A stretch of 27,930 nt of DNA, from the NCBI GenBank assembly GCA_023420935.1, contig JAEZUR010000049.1:1-27930 (forward strand), read 5' to 3'. Shown here piece after piece: positions 15,997-23,893 of the stretch (the stretch's first letter is position 1; each line of letters begins with the position of its first letter). Origin of the DNA: Bacillota bacterium. Its GTDB lineage: Bacteria > Bacillota > Clostridia > Lachnospirales > Lachnospiraceae. A model generated the notes under the pieces. That model ran no database searches. It saw nothing but the letters and a program-made list of their open reading frames with translations, and was not told the DNA's origin. The position numbers and the translations under genes were made by a program.

Positions 15997-16587
15997 ATGA
16001 CCCTTGCAGGAAAAAATATAGGAATTGCTATTACCGGTTCATTTTGCACTTATGATAAATTAAAAACTGAAATTGAGAAATTAGTAGCTGAGGGAGCTAA
16101 TGTGTATCCTATATTTTCTTATCATGCACAGTCAATAGACTGTAGATTTGGTAAAGCAGAAGAATTCATGAAGACCATAGGTACGCTAACAGGGCATGAA
16201 CCTATTACAACCATTGATGGAGCGGAACCAATCGGGCCTAAAAACATGCTGGATATTATGTTAGTAGCTCCTTGCACTGGTAACACATTAGCAAAATTAA
16301 ATTGCGCAGTAACGGATACGCCAGTACTCATGGCTGCAAAAGCACATATTCGAAATAACAAACCTTTAGTAATTGCAGTATCAACCAATGATGCGCTCGG
16401 TATGAGTTTTAAAAATATCGGTCAATTATTTAATATTAAAAATTATTATTTTGTCCCCTTCGGACAGGATCATTTCGAAACAAAACCGAATTCCATGGTT
16501 GCTCAAATGGATTTAATTATACCAACACTGCAGTTGGCATTGGAGGGAAAACAAATTCAACCAGTAATTTGTGAACCAATTGTATAA
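15997..16587 (+). CDS. dpaB: dipicolinate synthase subunit B (SpoVFB)
   Basis: Flavoprotein-like subunit B of dipicolinate synthase, 196 residues. It matches SpoVFB along its length: GKNIGIAITGSFCTYDKL, the YHAQSIDCRFGKAEE region, AEPIGPKNMLDIMLVAPCTG, TDTPVLMAAKAHIRNNKP, STNDALG and VPFGQDHFETKPNSMV. ATG 15997 gives the start MTLAGKNIG, in line with the family; GTG 15988 (better spaced from the SD AAGGA at 15978-15982) would add three residues and overlap dpaA by eight bases. With dpaA it makes the two-gene dipicolinate operon. A strong terminator lies 10 bp after its stop. Confidence 0.93.
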   Translation: MTLAGKNIGIAITGSFCTYDKLKTEIEKLVAEGANVYPIFSYHAQSIDCRFGKAEEFMKTIGTLTGHEPITTIDGAEPIGPKNMLDIMLVAPCTGNTLAKLNCAVTDTPVLMAAKAHIRNNKPLVIAVSTNDALGMSFKNIGQLFNIKNYYFVPFGQDHFETKPNSMVAQMDLIIPTLQLALEGKQIQPVICEPIV

Positions 16588-16597
16588 TGTTATATAG

Positions 16598-16645
16598 AAA
16601 AAGAAGAGGTTCTGTCGCATTAATGCGATAGAACCTCTTCTTTTT
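16598..16645 (+). terminator. strong intrinsic terminator after dpaB
   Basis: A stem of about 21-23 bp, AAAAAGAAGAGGTTCTGTCG (from 16598) against the complementary arm ending in CTCTTCTTTTT (16645), with one wobble pair and a tiny loop around 16619-16624. The A-tract on the left and T-tract on the right make it able to act in both directions, so it may also end the small minus-strand gene at 16685. Confidence 0.85.
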
Positions 16646-16684
16646 GAAGTATTAGATGATGCATATTGGAGTTATACATTAAAT

Positions 16685-16849
16685 TTAAATCACATCAGTT
16701 AAAACTAAAATTACAAACAGAAGCATTGATACCGAGAAAAATAATCGTATTAGAATATCTACCTTTTTGCTTAAACGTTTCTGAAAAACTAGAGATAATA
16801 ACAATGCAATGGGTGGAATAAAAAATAATAAATGTATAATTTGATTCAT
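16685..16849 (-). CDS. small two-helix membrane protein, unrecognised
   Basis: A 54-residue protein, MNQIIHLLFFIPPIALLLSL..., with two hydrophobic segments (about residues 3-23 and 36-53) separated by a basic linker QKRLSKKVD. I do not recognise a family. It is accepted as real because the ATG at 16849 has a strong SD (AAGGAGAGG on the minus strand, roughly 16858-16866) about eight to nine bases upstream, and the composition is typical of small membrane proteins. A longer frame to 16876 would put the ribosome site inside the gene. It lies downstream of asnB on the same strand after a 195-bp gap, so it could be in the same transcript or separate. Function unknown. Confidence 0.55.
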   Translation of the reverse strand: MNQIIHLLFFIPPIALLLSLVFQKRLSKKVDILIRLFFSVSMLLFVILVLTDVI

Positions 16850-17044
16850 TTCTAAATCCTCTCCTTCAAGTATCATTATGAATCTTGCTATTTTAAATTA
16901 GCAGGTAAGTATGTCAATATTTGTATTATACATCATATATTTACATATGAAAACCTTATATTAAAATTCATATTCTATCATAAAGTCATAATTTTACTCT
17001 ATATGAACTGAGACATTGCATTGTTAATTTTCAATGTATTTAGT

Positions 17045-18901
17045 TTAAGATAGATCCAGCTGTATCTTATAATGATCCAACCAGAAGTTAATCTGTAGAA
17101 GATAAGCATACATTTGTGGAGCTGCCATTAACTGCCCAAACCATGGTCTTCCATAATCAGAGGTGGTGTTCATCATAGACTCTAAGGCTTCTTTATTGAT
17201 AAGCTGATGTATTGGCGCATTTTTATCTGCTAATATCTGCGTCAAGTGCTGCTTTAACAAGGATTCGTACTTTGGGTCATAAGTTTTTGGATATGGACAT
17301 TTTTTGCGTCGAATTACTTGTTCAGGTAATAACCCTTCAGAAGCATCTTTTAGCAAACCTTTTACTTCTTGGTTATGATATTTAAAGTCCCATGGGACAT
17401 TGTATAAATATTGTACTAATCTATGATCCGCAAACGGAACACGCACTTCTAACCCACTTGCCATTGTCATACGGTCTTTTCGATCTAATAAAGTGGTCAT
17501 AAACCAGGACGTATTCAGATAGCTAATTTCTCGTTGTCTGGCAGCTATTTTGGATTCACCATCCAGTTTTGGAACTCGCTTAATGGTAGCTTCATATTGA
17601 TAATTTACATACTCTTCTAGAGGAAGCTTTTCTAATAGATTTGGTGAGAGTATTTCTTTACGAAAATCCAGGTTTTTCGACCAAGGAAAGGCATTGGTAT
17701 CATAGGCATCTTGATCACGAAACCATGGATATCCTCCGAATATTTCATCTGCACATTCTCCCGATAGACATACGGTATGATGTTTTTTAATGCCGCGACT
17801 GAAATATAGTAAAGAGGAATCTACGTCTGCCATGCCGGGAAGGTCTTTCGCTAGTACAGCATCGAAGAGACAGTCAAATAAAGAAGTGCTATCGCATTGA
17901 AGATAAGTATGATTGGTATCAAGTGCATCCACCATAATGTCAACAAAGGGACGATCCTCTGAAGGTTGGAATGAAGATGCTTTAAAATATTGGTTGTTAT
18001 TTTGGTAATCAAAAGAATAAGTATCAAGAACAAGACCACGCTCTTTTAATGTTTTAGCAGCAACTGCAGATACTAAGCTAGAATCTAATCCACCTGATAG
18101 TAAAGTACATAAAGGAACGTCAGAAATTAACTGTCGCTTGATAGAGTCTTGTAATAGAACACGAGTCGTCTCTACTGTTTGCTTGTAGGAATCCTTATGT
18201 TCTCTTGTGGTAAATGTCCAATAAGGATAAATCTTTGTATCATCCGCTGTTAGTAGAGCGGCGTAACCTGGCATAATTTCATGAATACCTTTGAATACTC
18301 CATTGCCAGGACTTCTGGCAGGACCCAGTCCAAATATTTCACAGAGGCCATCCTTATTAAGAATTGGTTCTACACCTGGATACTGAAAGAGGGATTTTAT
18401 TTCTGATGCAAATAAAAAGCAAGATTGATAAATAGTATAAAAAAGCGGTTTTACTCCAAAACGATCTCGACAGAGAAAACAGCTTTCATTCCTTGCATCC
18501 CAAACAGCAAAGCTGAAAATTCCATTTAGGAAATTAGTACAGTTTGATCCATATTCCATATAAGCTACAAGAAGAACTTCAGTATCTGAGGTAGTGTCAA
18601 ATTCATAGCCTTTTTTAATAAGATCATCTTTGATTTCAGCTGTGTTATATAATTCTCCATTATAAACAATACAGTAATCATGCCCATCTCTAGTTTTTCT
18701 CATTGGCTGTGCGCCACCTTCTGGATCAATGACAGCTAATCTACAATGTGAGAAAGCAACATGTTTTCCAACATAACTACCAAAATCATTAGGGCCACGA
18801 TGTGTAAGCATTCTGCCCATTTGCTCCACTATATTTTTGTTTTTATCCATTTCGTCACATAATTTGTTACCAAAATTACAGTAACCTGCTATTCCACACA
18901 A
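17045..18901 (-). CDS. asnB: asparagine synthetase (glutamine-hydrolysing) AsnB
   Basis: A 618-residue class II amidotransferase that makes asparagine from aspartate, ATP and glutamine. The N-terminal glutaminase domain begins MCGIAGYCNFG with the nucleophile Cys2, then HRGPNDFGSY and YNGELYN; the C-terminal synthetase domain has the PP-loop LSGGLDSSL (about residues 268-276), SGECADEIFGGYPWF and GLEVRVPFADHRLV. The start codon is TTG (18899-18901), fixed by the need for Cys at position 2 and supported by the SD AAGGTGA about six bases upstream on the minus strand. It is divergent from the metal-resistance operon. The protein is somewhat longer than E. coli AsnB. No terminator is obvious after its stop. 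Confidence 0.96.
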   Translation of the reverse strand: MCGIAGYCNFGNKLCDEMDKNKNIVEQMGRMLTHRGPNDFGSYVGKHVAFSHCRLAVIDPEGGAQPMRKTRDGHDYCIVYNGELYNTAEIKDDLIKKGYEFDTTSDTEVLLVAYMEYGSNCTNFLNGIFSFAVWDARNESCFLCRDRFGVKPLFYTIYQSCFLFASEIKSLFQYPGVEPILNKDGLCEIFGLGPARSPGNGVFKGIHEIMPGYAALLTADDTKIYPYWTFTTREHKDSYKQTVETTRVLLQDSIKRQLISDVPLCTLLSGGLDSSLVSAVAAKTLKERGLVLDTYSFDYQNNNQYFKASSFQPSEDRPFVDIMVDALDTNHTYLQCDSTSLFDCLFDAVLAKDLPGMADVDSSLLYFSRGIKKHHTVCLSGECADEIFGGYPWFRDQDAYDTNAFPWSKNLDFRKEILSPNLLEKLPLEEYVNYQYEATIKRVPKLDGESKIAARQREISYLNTSWFMTTLLDRKDRMTMASGLEVRVPFADHRLVQYLYNVPWDFKYHNQEVKGLLKDASEGLLPEQVIRRKKCPYPKTYDPKYESLLKQHLTQILADKNAPIHQLINKEALESMMNTTSDYGRPWFGQLMAAPQMYAYLLQINFWLDHYKIQLDLS

Positions 18902-19041
18902 AAAATCACCTTCTAATAAATCTTTTAATAATATATGGGAGGGGATTTATTTTTGTGAATACTTGATTGGTTAGGCGATAGGTTGTGGTCATGAATATGG
19001 TTGGATATAGATTCATTTGGCCGCCTTACCCTCCTAGGCAT

Positions 19042-19118
19042 ATTCGCTTTCGAGCCTCAAAGCGTGGTGAAAATGCCGATTAAGCAGGAGTCATTTTCAC
19101 CTGAGTCTCGAGACGAAT
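19042..19118. repeat. imperfect hairpin upstream of asnB
   Basis: The inner stem is a perfect 10 bp (GGTGAAAATG at 19066-19075 with CATTTTCACC at 19092-19101, 16-base loop). Outer segments ATTCG and CGAGCCTCA (19042-19059) pair imperfectly with TGAGTCTCG and CGAAT (19102-19118), leaving AAGCGT bulged. A competing small hairpin, CGCTTT/AAAGCG (19045-19064), uses the same left arm. Transcribed on the minus strand it would be in the asnB leader; it is upstream of the ArsR-gene promoter. Confidence 0.55.
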
Positions 19119-19211
19119 CACAAGAAATAATAAAAAGTAAGTCAAAGAGTAAATCAAAGATTAAATAAGATAAGTTATAAAGGATTTATAATTTTTCTTT
19201 GCCTTTGTGTA

Positions 19212-19239
19212 TTGACTTTATGGTAAAATGTAGTATAAT
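19212..19239 (+). promoter_or_regulatory. sigma-A promoter of the metal-resistance operon
   Basis: TTGACT (19212-19217), a 16-base spacer and a perfect TATAAT (19234-19239). The start of transcription would fall inside the palindrome at 19243-19264, a classic repressor arrangement. Confidence 0.8.
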
Positions 19240-19242
19240 TAA

Positions 19243-19264
19243 CATATGAACAATGGTTCATATG
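19243..19264 (+). promoter_or_regulatory. ArsR/SmtB-type operator palindrome
   Basis: CATATGAAC (19243-19251) and GTTCATATG (19256-19264) form a perfect 9-bp inverted repeat with a four-base spacer, directly downstream of the -10 box. It resembles the imperfect 12-2-12 operators of CadC, SmtB and CzrA, and is the expected binding site of the repressor encoded next. Confidence 0.82.
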
Positions 19265-19279
19265 AAAGGATGTGAATAT

Positions 19280-19639
19280 ATGAGTGAATTAGAAATCGAT
19301 CGTTGTGAGTATATGTGTGCTCATGAGGATATTATTAAAACGGTGAATGAACGTATGCCGGAGGAAGAGATTTTATATGACTTGGCTGAGCTTTATAAGG
19401 TGTTTGGTGATTCTACTAGGATTAAGATCCTATATGTTTTGTTAGAAGCAGAAATGTGTGTTTGTGATATTGCACAGTTACTGAATATGAGTCAATCTGC
19501 TATATCTCATCAACTTCGTGTATTAAAGCAGTCGAAATTAGTTAAGTACAGAAGAGATGGGAAAACAGTTTTTTATTCCCTAGCTGATACTCATGTAAGA
19601 ACTATAATTAATCAAGGTATGGATCATGTTGCAGAATAG
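19280..19639 (+). CDS. CadC/SmtB-type ArsR-family metal-sensing repressor
   Basis: A 119-residue winged-helix repressor that should leave its operator when Cd, Pb or Zn binds. Both known metal sites are visible: the alpha3N site with C9 and C13 near the N-terminus plus C60 and C62 (EMCVCDIA), and the alpha5 site with D103, H105, H116 and E119 (ADTHVRT...MDHVAE). The recognition helix is MSQSAISHQLRVLK. An ATG at 19253 opens the frame but lies within the operator; ATG 19280 with AAAGGA at 19265-19270 is preferred and puts Cys9/Cys13 where CadC has Cys7/Cys11. It heads an operon with the HMA protein 20 bp downstream and the ATPase, and should autoregulate. Confidence 0.92.
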   Translation: MSELEIDRCEYMCAHEDIIKTVNERMPEEEILYDLAELYKVFGDSTRIKILYVLLEAEMCVCDIAQLLNMSQSAISHQLRVLKQSKLVKYRRDGKTVFYSLADTHVRTIINQGMDHVAE

Positions 19640-19659
19640 AATTGAATGGAGGATTTAAT

Positions 19660-19878
19660 ATGAAAAAAGTATTTAAACTGGAAGAGTTAGATTGTGCTAA
19701 TTGTGGAGCTAAAATGGAGCATGCTATTAGTAAGATGAAAGGGGTAAATTCTGTGTCAGTTAGTTTTATGACTCAGAAGTTAACCATAGATGCAGATGAC
19801 GATAGCTTTGAAGCTATTATGGATGATGCAGTTAAAATCTGCAAAAAAATAGAACCTGATTGTAGAATAGTGCGATAA
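19660..19878 (+). CDS. free-standing HMA-domain metal-binding protein
   Basis: A 72-residue heavy-metal-associated domain, ferredoxin-like fold, with the metal motif ELDCANCGAKME (a GMxCxxC variant with Leu-Asp before the first Cys) and the usual second half GVNSVSVSFMTQKLTID. It probably hands metal to the ATPase or substitutes for the N-terminal metal-binding domain that the ATPase lacks. The TTG at 19642 opens the frame but ATG 19660 has SD GGAGG about eight bases upstream. It ends 26 bp before the ATPase. Acidic DADDDSFE near residue 50 is unremarkable. Specificity cannot be read from sequence. Confidence 0.88.
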   Translation: MKKVFKLEELDCANCGAKMEHAISKMKGVNSVSVSFMTQKLTIDADDDSFEAIMDDAVKICKKIEPDCRIVR

Positions 19879-19904
19879 GGCAGGTTTAGAAAGGGTGACT
19901 TAAT

Positions 19905-21758
19905 ATGACAAAAAGACAAAAGAAGACACTTTATCGTATTCTAGCAGGAGCACTTGTTCTTATTGCAGCACTACTGGCTCCTCTTGATGGATATTATCGA
20001 TTGATTTTATTTTTACCTGCTTATTTTATTATTGGTGGGGATGTTTTGTTAGAAGCATTTAAGAATATTTTACGGGGGCAGGCCTTTGATGAAAATTTCT
20101 TAATGTCTATTGCTACAGTGGGGGCGTTTGCTGTTGGCGAATATCCAGAAGGTGTAGCAGTAATGCTATTCTACCAGATTGGTGAACTGTTCCAGAATTA
20201 TGCTGTAAACCGTTCTAGAAAATCTATTGCATCGCTTATGGATATTCGTCCTGATTATGCTAATGTGGAAAAGGACGGAGAGTTACTTCGTGTGTCGCCA
20301 GAAGAAGTTGTGATTGGTGATTTGATTGTTGTAAAGCCTGGCGAGAAAATACCTCTAGATGGTGTCGTAATTGAAGGTAACTCTTTAGTAGATACAGCAG
20401 CTTTAACTGGTGAATCTGTACCAAGAGAATTAACGATTGATGATACAGCATTAAGTGGTTGTATTAACCAATCTAGTGTACTACGGATAAGAGTTACAAA
20501 AGAATTTGGAGAGTCTACAGTTGCCAAAATCTTAGAGTTAGTGGAAACAGCAAGCAGTAAAAAGGCAAAGACTGAGAATTTTATTACAAGATTCGCCCGA
20601 TATTATACACCAGTTGTTGTATTTTCTGCGCTTGCATTAGCGATCATACCGCCATTATTGATACCAGGGGAACAATTTAGTGAATGGCTACAAAGGGCAT
20701 TAATATTCTTAGTAATATCTTGTCCATGTGCTCTTGTTATTTCTGTACCACTAGGATTTTTTGGCGGAATCGGTGGGGCTTCCAAATGTGGTATTTTAGT
20801 AAAAGGAAGCAATTACTTAGAGGCGTTAGCCGATACTAAAATAGTTGTATTTGATAAAACAGGTACATTGACAGAAGGAACATTTAAAGTTACAGAAATT
20901 CATCCAATTGAAATGAAGAAGGAAGAATTGTTAGAAATAGCGGCACTTTCGGAATGCTACTCCGATCACCCAATCTCTCAATCATTAAAGAAAGAGTATG
21001 GAAAAGCAATTGATAACCAAAGAATCACAGATATCGAAGAGATATCAGGGCATGGTGTAAAAGCTTATGTAGACAATCAATTAGTTTATGTGGGTAATGA
21101 TAAATTAATGAAAGAATTTGGGGTGACATATAAAGAATATAGTAGTCTTGGTACTCTAGTGCATGTTGCTGTAAATAATATTTATGCAGGATATATTGTA
21201 ATATCAGACGAACCAAAAGCTGGTTCAAAAAAGGCTATTAGTACATTAAAGGAGAATTATCACTGCCGAGTTGCAATGTTAACCGGAGACCGTAAAGAGG
21301 CAGGGGAACATGTCGCTCTACAACTTGGGATCGATGAAGTCCATGCAGAGCTACTTCCTGTAGATAAATTAAAATGGGTAGAACAACTAATAAATGAGAA
21401 ACCAGATAAAGCTAAGCTAGTATTTGTTGGAGATGGAATCAATGACACTCCGGTATTATCCAGAGCCGATATTGGAATTGCCATGGGAGGACTGGGCTCC
21501 GATGCTGCAATTGAAGCGGCCGATATTGTTATTATGGATGATAAGCCAGAAAAGATACCATTAGCCATTGATATTGCTAGAAAAGTACTTCGTATTGTAA
21601 AGCAAAATATTGTTTTTGCACTTGGAATTAAAGCTATTTTTCTTATCATGGGAGCGTTTGGTGTTGCAAACATGTGGGAAGCAGTTTTTGCCGATGTTGG
21701 GGTTTCTGTGCTTGCAATACTAAACTCGTTTCGAGCTCTAAATGTGTCTGAAAAGTAA
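19905..21758 (+). CDS. Zn/Cd/Pb-exporting P1B-type ATPase (CadA/ZntA-like)
   Basis: A 617-residue membrane pump that exports divalent soft metals. Landmarks are the actuator TGES motif (LTGESVPREL), the transmembrane metal site CPC at 273-275 (SCPCALVIS), the phosphorylated aspartate D317 (DKTGTLTEG), the HP motif at 355 (SDHPIS), and the hinge GDGINDTP at 509-516. The last helix contains FADVGVSVLAILNS, whose aspartate is the P1B-2 (Zn/Cd/Pb) signature, together with the KQNIVFALGIKA helix. There is no N-terminal HMA domain; the preceding small gene supplies one. Start ATG 19905 has the SD AAAGGGTGA. Specificity toward Cd, Zn or Pb is inferred from motifs and the CadC-like regulator. Confidence 0.93.
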   Translation: MTKRQKKTLYRILAGALVLIAALLAPLDGYYRLILFLPAYFIIGGDVLLEAFKNILRGQAFDENFLMSIATVGAFAVGEYPEGVAVMLFYQIGELFQNYAVNRSRKSIASLMDIRPDYANVEKDGELLRVSPEEVVIGDLIVVKPGEKIPLDGVVIEGNSLVDTAALTGESVPRELTIDDTALSGCINQSSVLRIRVTKEFGESTVAKILELVETASSKKAKTENFITRFARYYTPVVVFSALALAIIPPLLIPGEQFSEWLQRALIFLVISCPCALVISVPLGFFGGIGGASKCGILVKGSNYLEALADTKIVVFDKTGTLTEGTFKVTEIHPIEMKKEELLEIAALSECYSDHPISQSLKKEYGKAIDNQRITDIEEISGHGVKAYVDNQLVYVGNDKLMKEFGVTYKEYSSLGTLVHVAVNNIYAGYIVISDEPKAGSKKAISTLKENYHCRVAMLTGDRKEAGEHVALQLGIDEVHAELLPVDKLKWVEQLINEKPDKAKLVFVGDGINDTPVLSRADIGIAMGGLGSDAAIEAADIVIMDDKPEKIPLAIDIARKVLRIVKQNIVFALGIKAIFLIMGAFGVANMWEAVFADVGVSVLAILNSFRALNVSEK

Positions 21759-21880
21759 ATATTATAGTAAAAACATACCAACTTATAAAAAGATTATGCA
21801 CAGAATTATACAGAATGTATAGATGGAAATAAAAGGATTTATTGGAATATAACCAAATTGTTGTAAAAGATAAAAAAATA

Positions 21881-21909
21881 TTGTATTTCCTTGTCTAATA
21901 TTGTAATAT
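21881..21909 (+). promoter_or_regulatory. possible sigma-A promoter of the chemoreceptor gene
   Basis: TTGTAT (21881-21886), 17-base spacer and TAATAT (21904-21909), 40 bp before the ATG. The region is AT-rich, so the match is only suggestive; no flagellar sigma-D site was recognised. Confidence 0.35.
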
Positions 21910-21949
21910 TATAGTACAAACGGTTTATCTCAATAGGGAGGATAAGACA

Positions 21950-23734
21950 ATGAAATTCAATAATTTAAAAGTTAGAACAAAAGTTATATTACTTGCTACT
22001 TTATTATTACTATTTACAGTAACAATCTCAGTTATTTCCATGGTGAATGAATCTGCTAGTAATAAAAAGAATCTACAATTACTGGAGGAAAGCATTCGTA
22101 CAGATTATGATAACAATATTAAGAATCAGGTAGAGAATGTAATTTCTTTATTAAACGGAATCTATGCAAAATATGAAGCTGGTGAATATACTTTAGAAGA
22201 GTCTAAAGTAGTTGCGGCTGACTTAGTAAGGGGATTATCTTACGGGGAAGGTGGTTATTTCTGGGTTGATACTTATGCAGGTGATAACGTTGTATTATTA
22301 GGGAAAGATACGGAAGGAACCAATCGTTTGGAAACAAAAGATGTGAACGGTTTTCCAATGATTAAAGAAATAATTAAAGCTGGTCAACAAAAAGGTGGTG
22401 GCTTTACCGATTACTGGTTCCCAAAAGCGGATGAAACAGAAGCTTCTCCAAAACGTAGTTACAGTCTTGCTTTCGAGCCATATGAGTGGGTGGTTGGAAC
22501 TGGTAATTATACAGATTATATAGATGATGTAGTTGGAGCTATGGCAGAAAAAGAGAATAAGGAATTCCGTGCCAACTTAATAGGTCTACTGATAATTTTC
22601 TTAGTTTCAATCGTTTCATCCGTTATTATTACATTTATTATGTCAAAAAGTTTAAATAATGCGTTTTCAAAGATTAGTAAATATTTAAATACCTTAGCAA
22701 CTGGTAATTTTTCAGTTAGTCTTCCGAAAGAATTTACCGATCGTAAAGATGATTTTGGCCTTCTTGCAAAAGACCTTGAGACCATGAAAGAATCAGTTGG
22801 TGTCTTAATTGGTAATACGAAGAATGAAGCAGGTCGAATCATTGAAGTTGTTAATAATGTTAACAGTAATGTAAAAGAGCTCAATATGAATATCGAAGAA
22901 GTTTCAGCAACAACCGAAGAATTAGCAGCTAGTATGGAAGAAACTGCAGCTTCTGCACAAGAAATGTCTGCAACTTCAATGGAAATTGAAACTGCATCTA
23001 GAACCATAGCAGAGAAATCTCAAGAAGGAGCAATGCAGGTAATCGAAATTAGTAAACGCGCTGAAACTACGAAAGTTGATGTACAGAATACCCAAAAGCG
23101 AACCAAAGAAGTACGTAGAGAAATTGAAACAAAATTACAAGAAGCATTGGAGCAAGCAAAAGTCGTATCACAGATTGATGTGTTGTCAGAAGCAATTATG
23201 GGAATTACTACTCAAACTAATTTATTAGCTTTAAATGCAGCTATTGAGGCAGCTAGAGCAGGGGAAGCAGGAAAAGGTTTCTCAGTTGTAGCAGATGAAA
23301 TTAGACATTTGGCAGAACAATCTAAGAATACAGTAGTTCAGATACAGGGAGTTACGGTAGAAGTTACAGAAGCAGTTACAAATCTATCCTCAAGCTCCAG
23401 TGAATTACTAGAATATGTTAAGACTGAGATCTCTGAAAGTTTCAAAAAGTTTCTTCAAGTTGCAGATGCCTATAATGATGATGCCGTATATATTGATGGT
23501 TTAATAACTGATTTTAGTGCTACATCAGAAGAACTGTTAGCGTCCATTCAAAATGTTATGATTGCTGTAAATGAAGTTGCTAAAGCAGCCAATGAAGGCG
23601 CAGTAGGAACCAGTGAGATAGCACAAAAGGTTGCTAATATTACAATGAAGTCTTCAGAGGTTACAAAAGAAGTTCAGATTACAAGAGATAGTTCTGAATT
23701 ATTGCAAGAGGAAATTTCAAGATTCACAATTTAA
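21950..23734 (+). CDS. methyl-accepting chemotaxis protein with single Cache domain
   Basis: A 594-residue transmembrane chemoreceptor. It has a first membrane helix at about residues 12-32, an extracellular sCache-type ligand domain (GGYFWVDTYAGDNVVLLG, DYWFPKAD, EPYEWVVGTGNYTDYID), a second helix at about 208-230, a HAMP segment, and a cytoplasmic coiled-coil signalling domain with the conserved tip TQTNLLALNAAIEAARAGE (about 420-440) and GKGFSVVADEIRHLAEQSK. No CheR-docking pentapeptide is seen at the C-terminus (RFTI). The ligand is unknown; sCache domains often bind small organic acids. The start ATG 21950 has SD GGGAGG. It is monocistronic, with a terminator about 80 bp downstream. Confidence 0.94.
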   Translation: MKFNNLKVRTKVILLATLLLLFTVTISVISMVNESASNKKNLQLLEESIRTDYDNNIKNQVENVISLLNGIYAKYEAGEYTLEESKVVAADLVRGLSYGEGGYFWVDTYAGDNVVLLGKDTEGTNRLETKDVNGFPMIKEIIKAGQQKGGGFTDYWFPKADETEASPKRSYSLAFEPYEWVVGTGNYTDYIDDVVGAMAEKENKEFRANLIGLLIIFLVSIVSSVIITFIMSKSLNNAFSKISKYLNTLATGNFSVSLPKEFTDRKDDFGLLAKDLETMKESVGVLIGNTKNEAGRIIEVVNNVNSNVKELNMNIEEVSATTEELAASMEETAASAQEMSATSMEIETASRTIAEKSQEGAMQVIEISKRAETTKVDVQNTQKRTKEVRREIETKLQEALEQAKVVSQIDVLSEAIMGITTQTNLLALNAAIEAARAGEAGKGFSVVADEIRHLAEQSKNTVVQIQGVTVEVTEAVTNLSSSSSELLEYVKTEISESFKKFLQVADAYNDDAVYIDGLITDFSATSEELLASIQNVMIAVNEVAKAANEGAVGTSEIAQKVANITMKSSEVTKEVQITRDSSELLQEEISRFTI

Positions 23735-23813
23735 ATAATGCAATATCTTCATGATGAATGAATCATGATGAGGAAAGATCATAAGATTTGTGATTAATAA
23801 AGACTTAATAATG

Positions 23814-23844
23814 AAAGGGGTTGTCTTACGAAGACAACCCCTTT
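23814..23844. terminator. shared terminator between chemoreceptor and carbamate kinase genes
   Basis: A 14-bp perfect stem (AAAGGGGTTGTCTT at 23814-23827, complement at 23831-23844) with a three-base loop lies between two convergent genes and could stop transcription from both sides. The T-tract after the stem is short on both strands. Confidence 0.75.
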
Positions 23845-23893
23845 GCTATATCTAAATTGAATAAAACAATCTTTATTTTAGATTTGGTCGCTA

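Larger units (their letters stand above)
18902..19279. other. divergent intergenic region between asnB and the cad-like operon
   Basis: No gene is seen. It contains the asnB ribosome binding site, an imperfect hairpin at 19042-19118, a short run of degenerate A-rich 12-nt units at 19136-19183, and the promoter and operator of the ArsR-family gene at 19212-19264. A clear asnB promoter was not found. Confidence 0.7.

Noticed and set aside
18902..19118. T-box or known riboswitch upstream of asnB
   Set aside because: On the minus strand I could not find the T-box AGGGTGGNACCGCG sequence or a known riboswitch core; only a GGGTAAGGCGG stretch was seen.
21260..21781. 173-codon open frame on the minus strand
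   Set aside because: Lies opposite the P1B ATPase gene, has no recognisable domain, and its low-complexity serine/isoleucine composition is that of an antisense shadow.
22516..23007. 163-codon open frame on the minus strand
   Set aside because: Opposite the chemoreceptor coiled coil; periodic serine/valine content mirrors the sense heptads.
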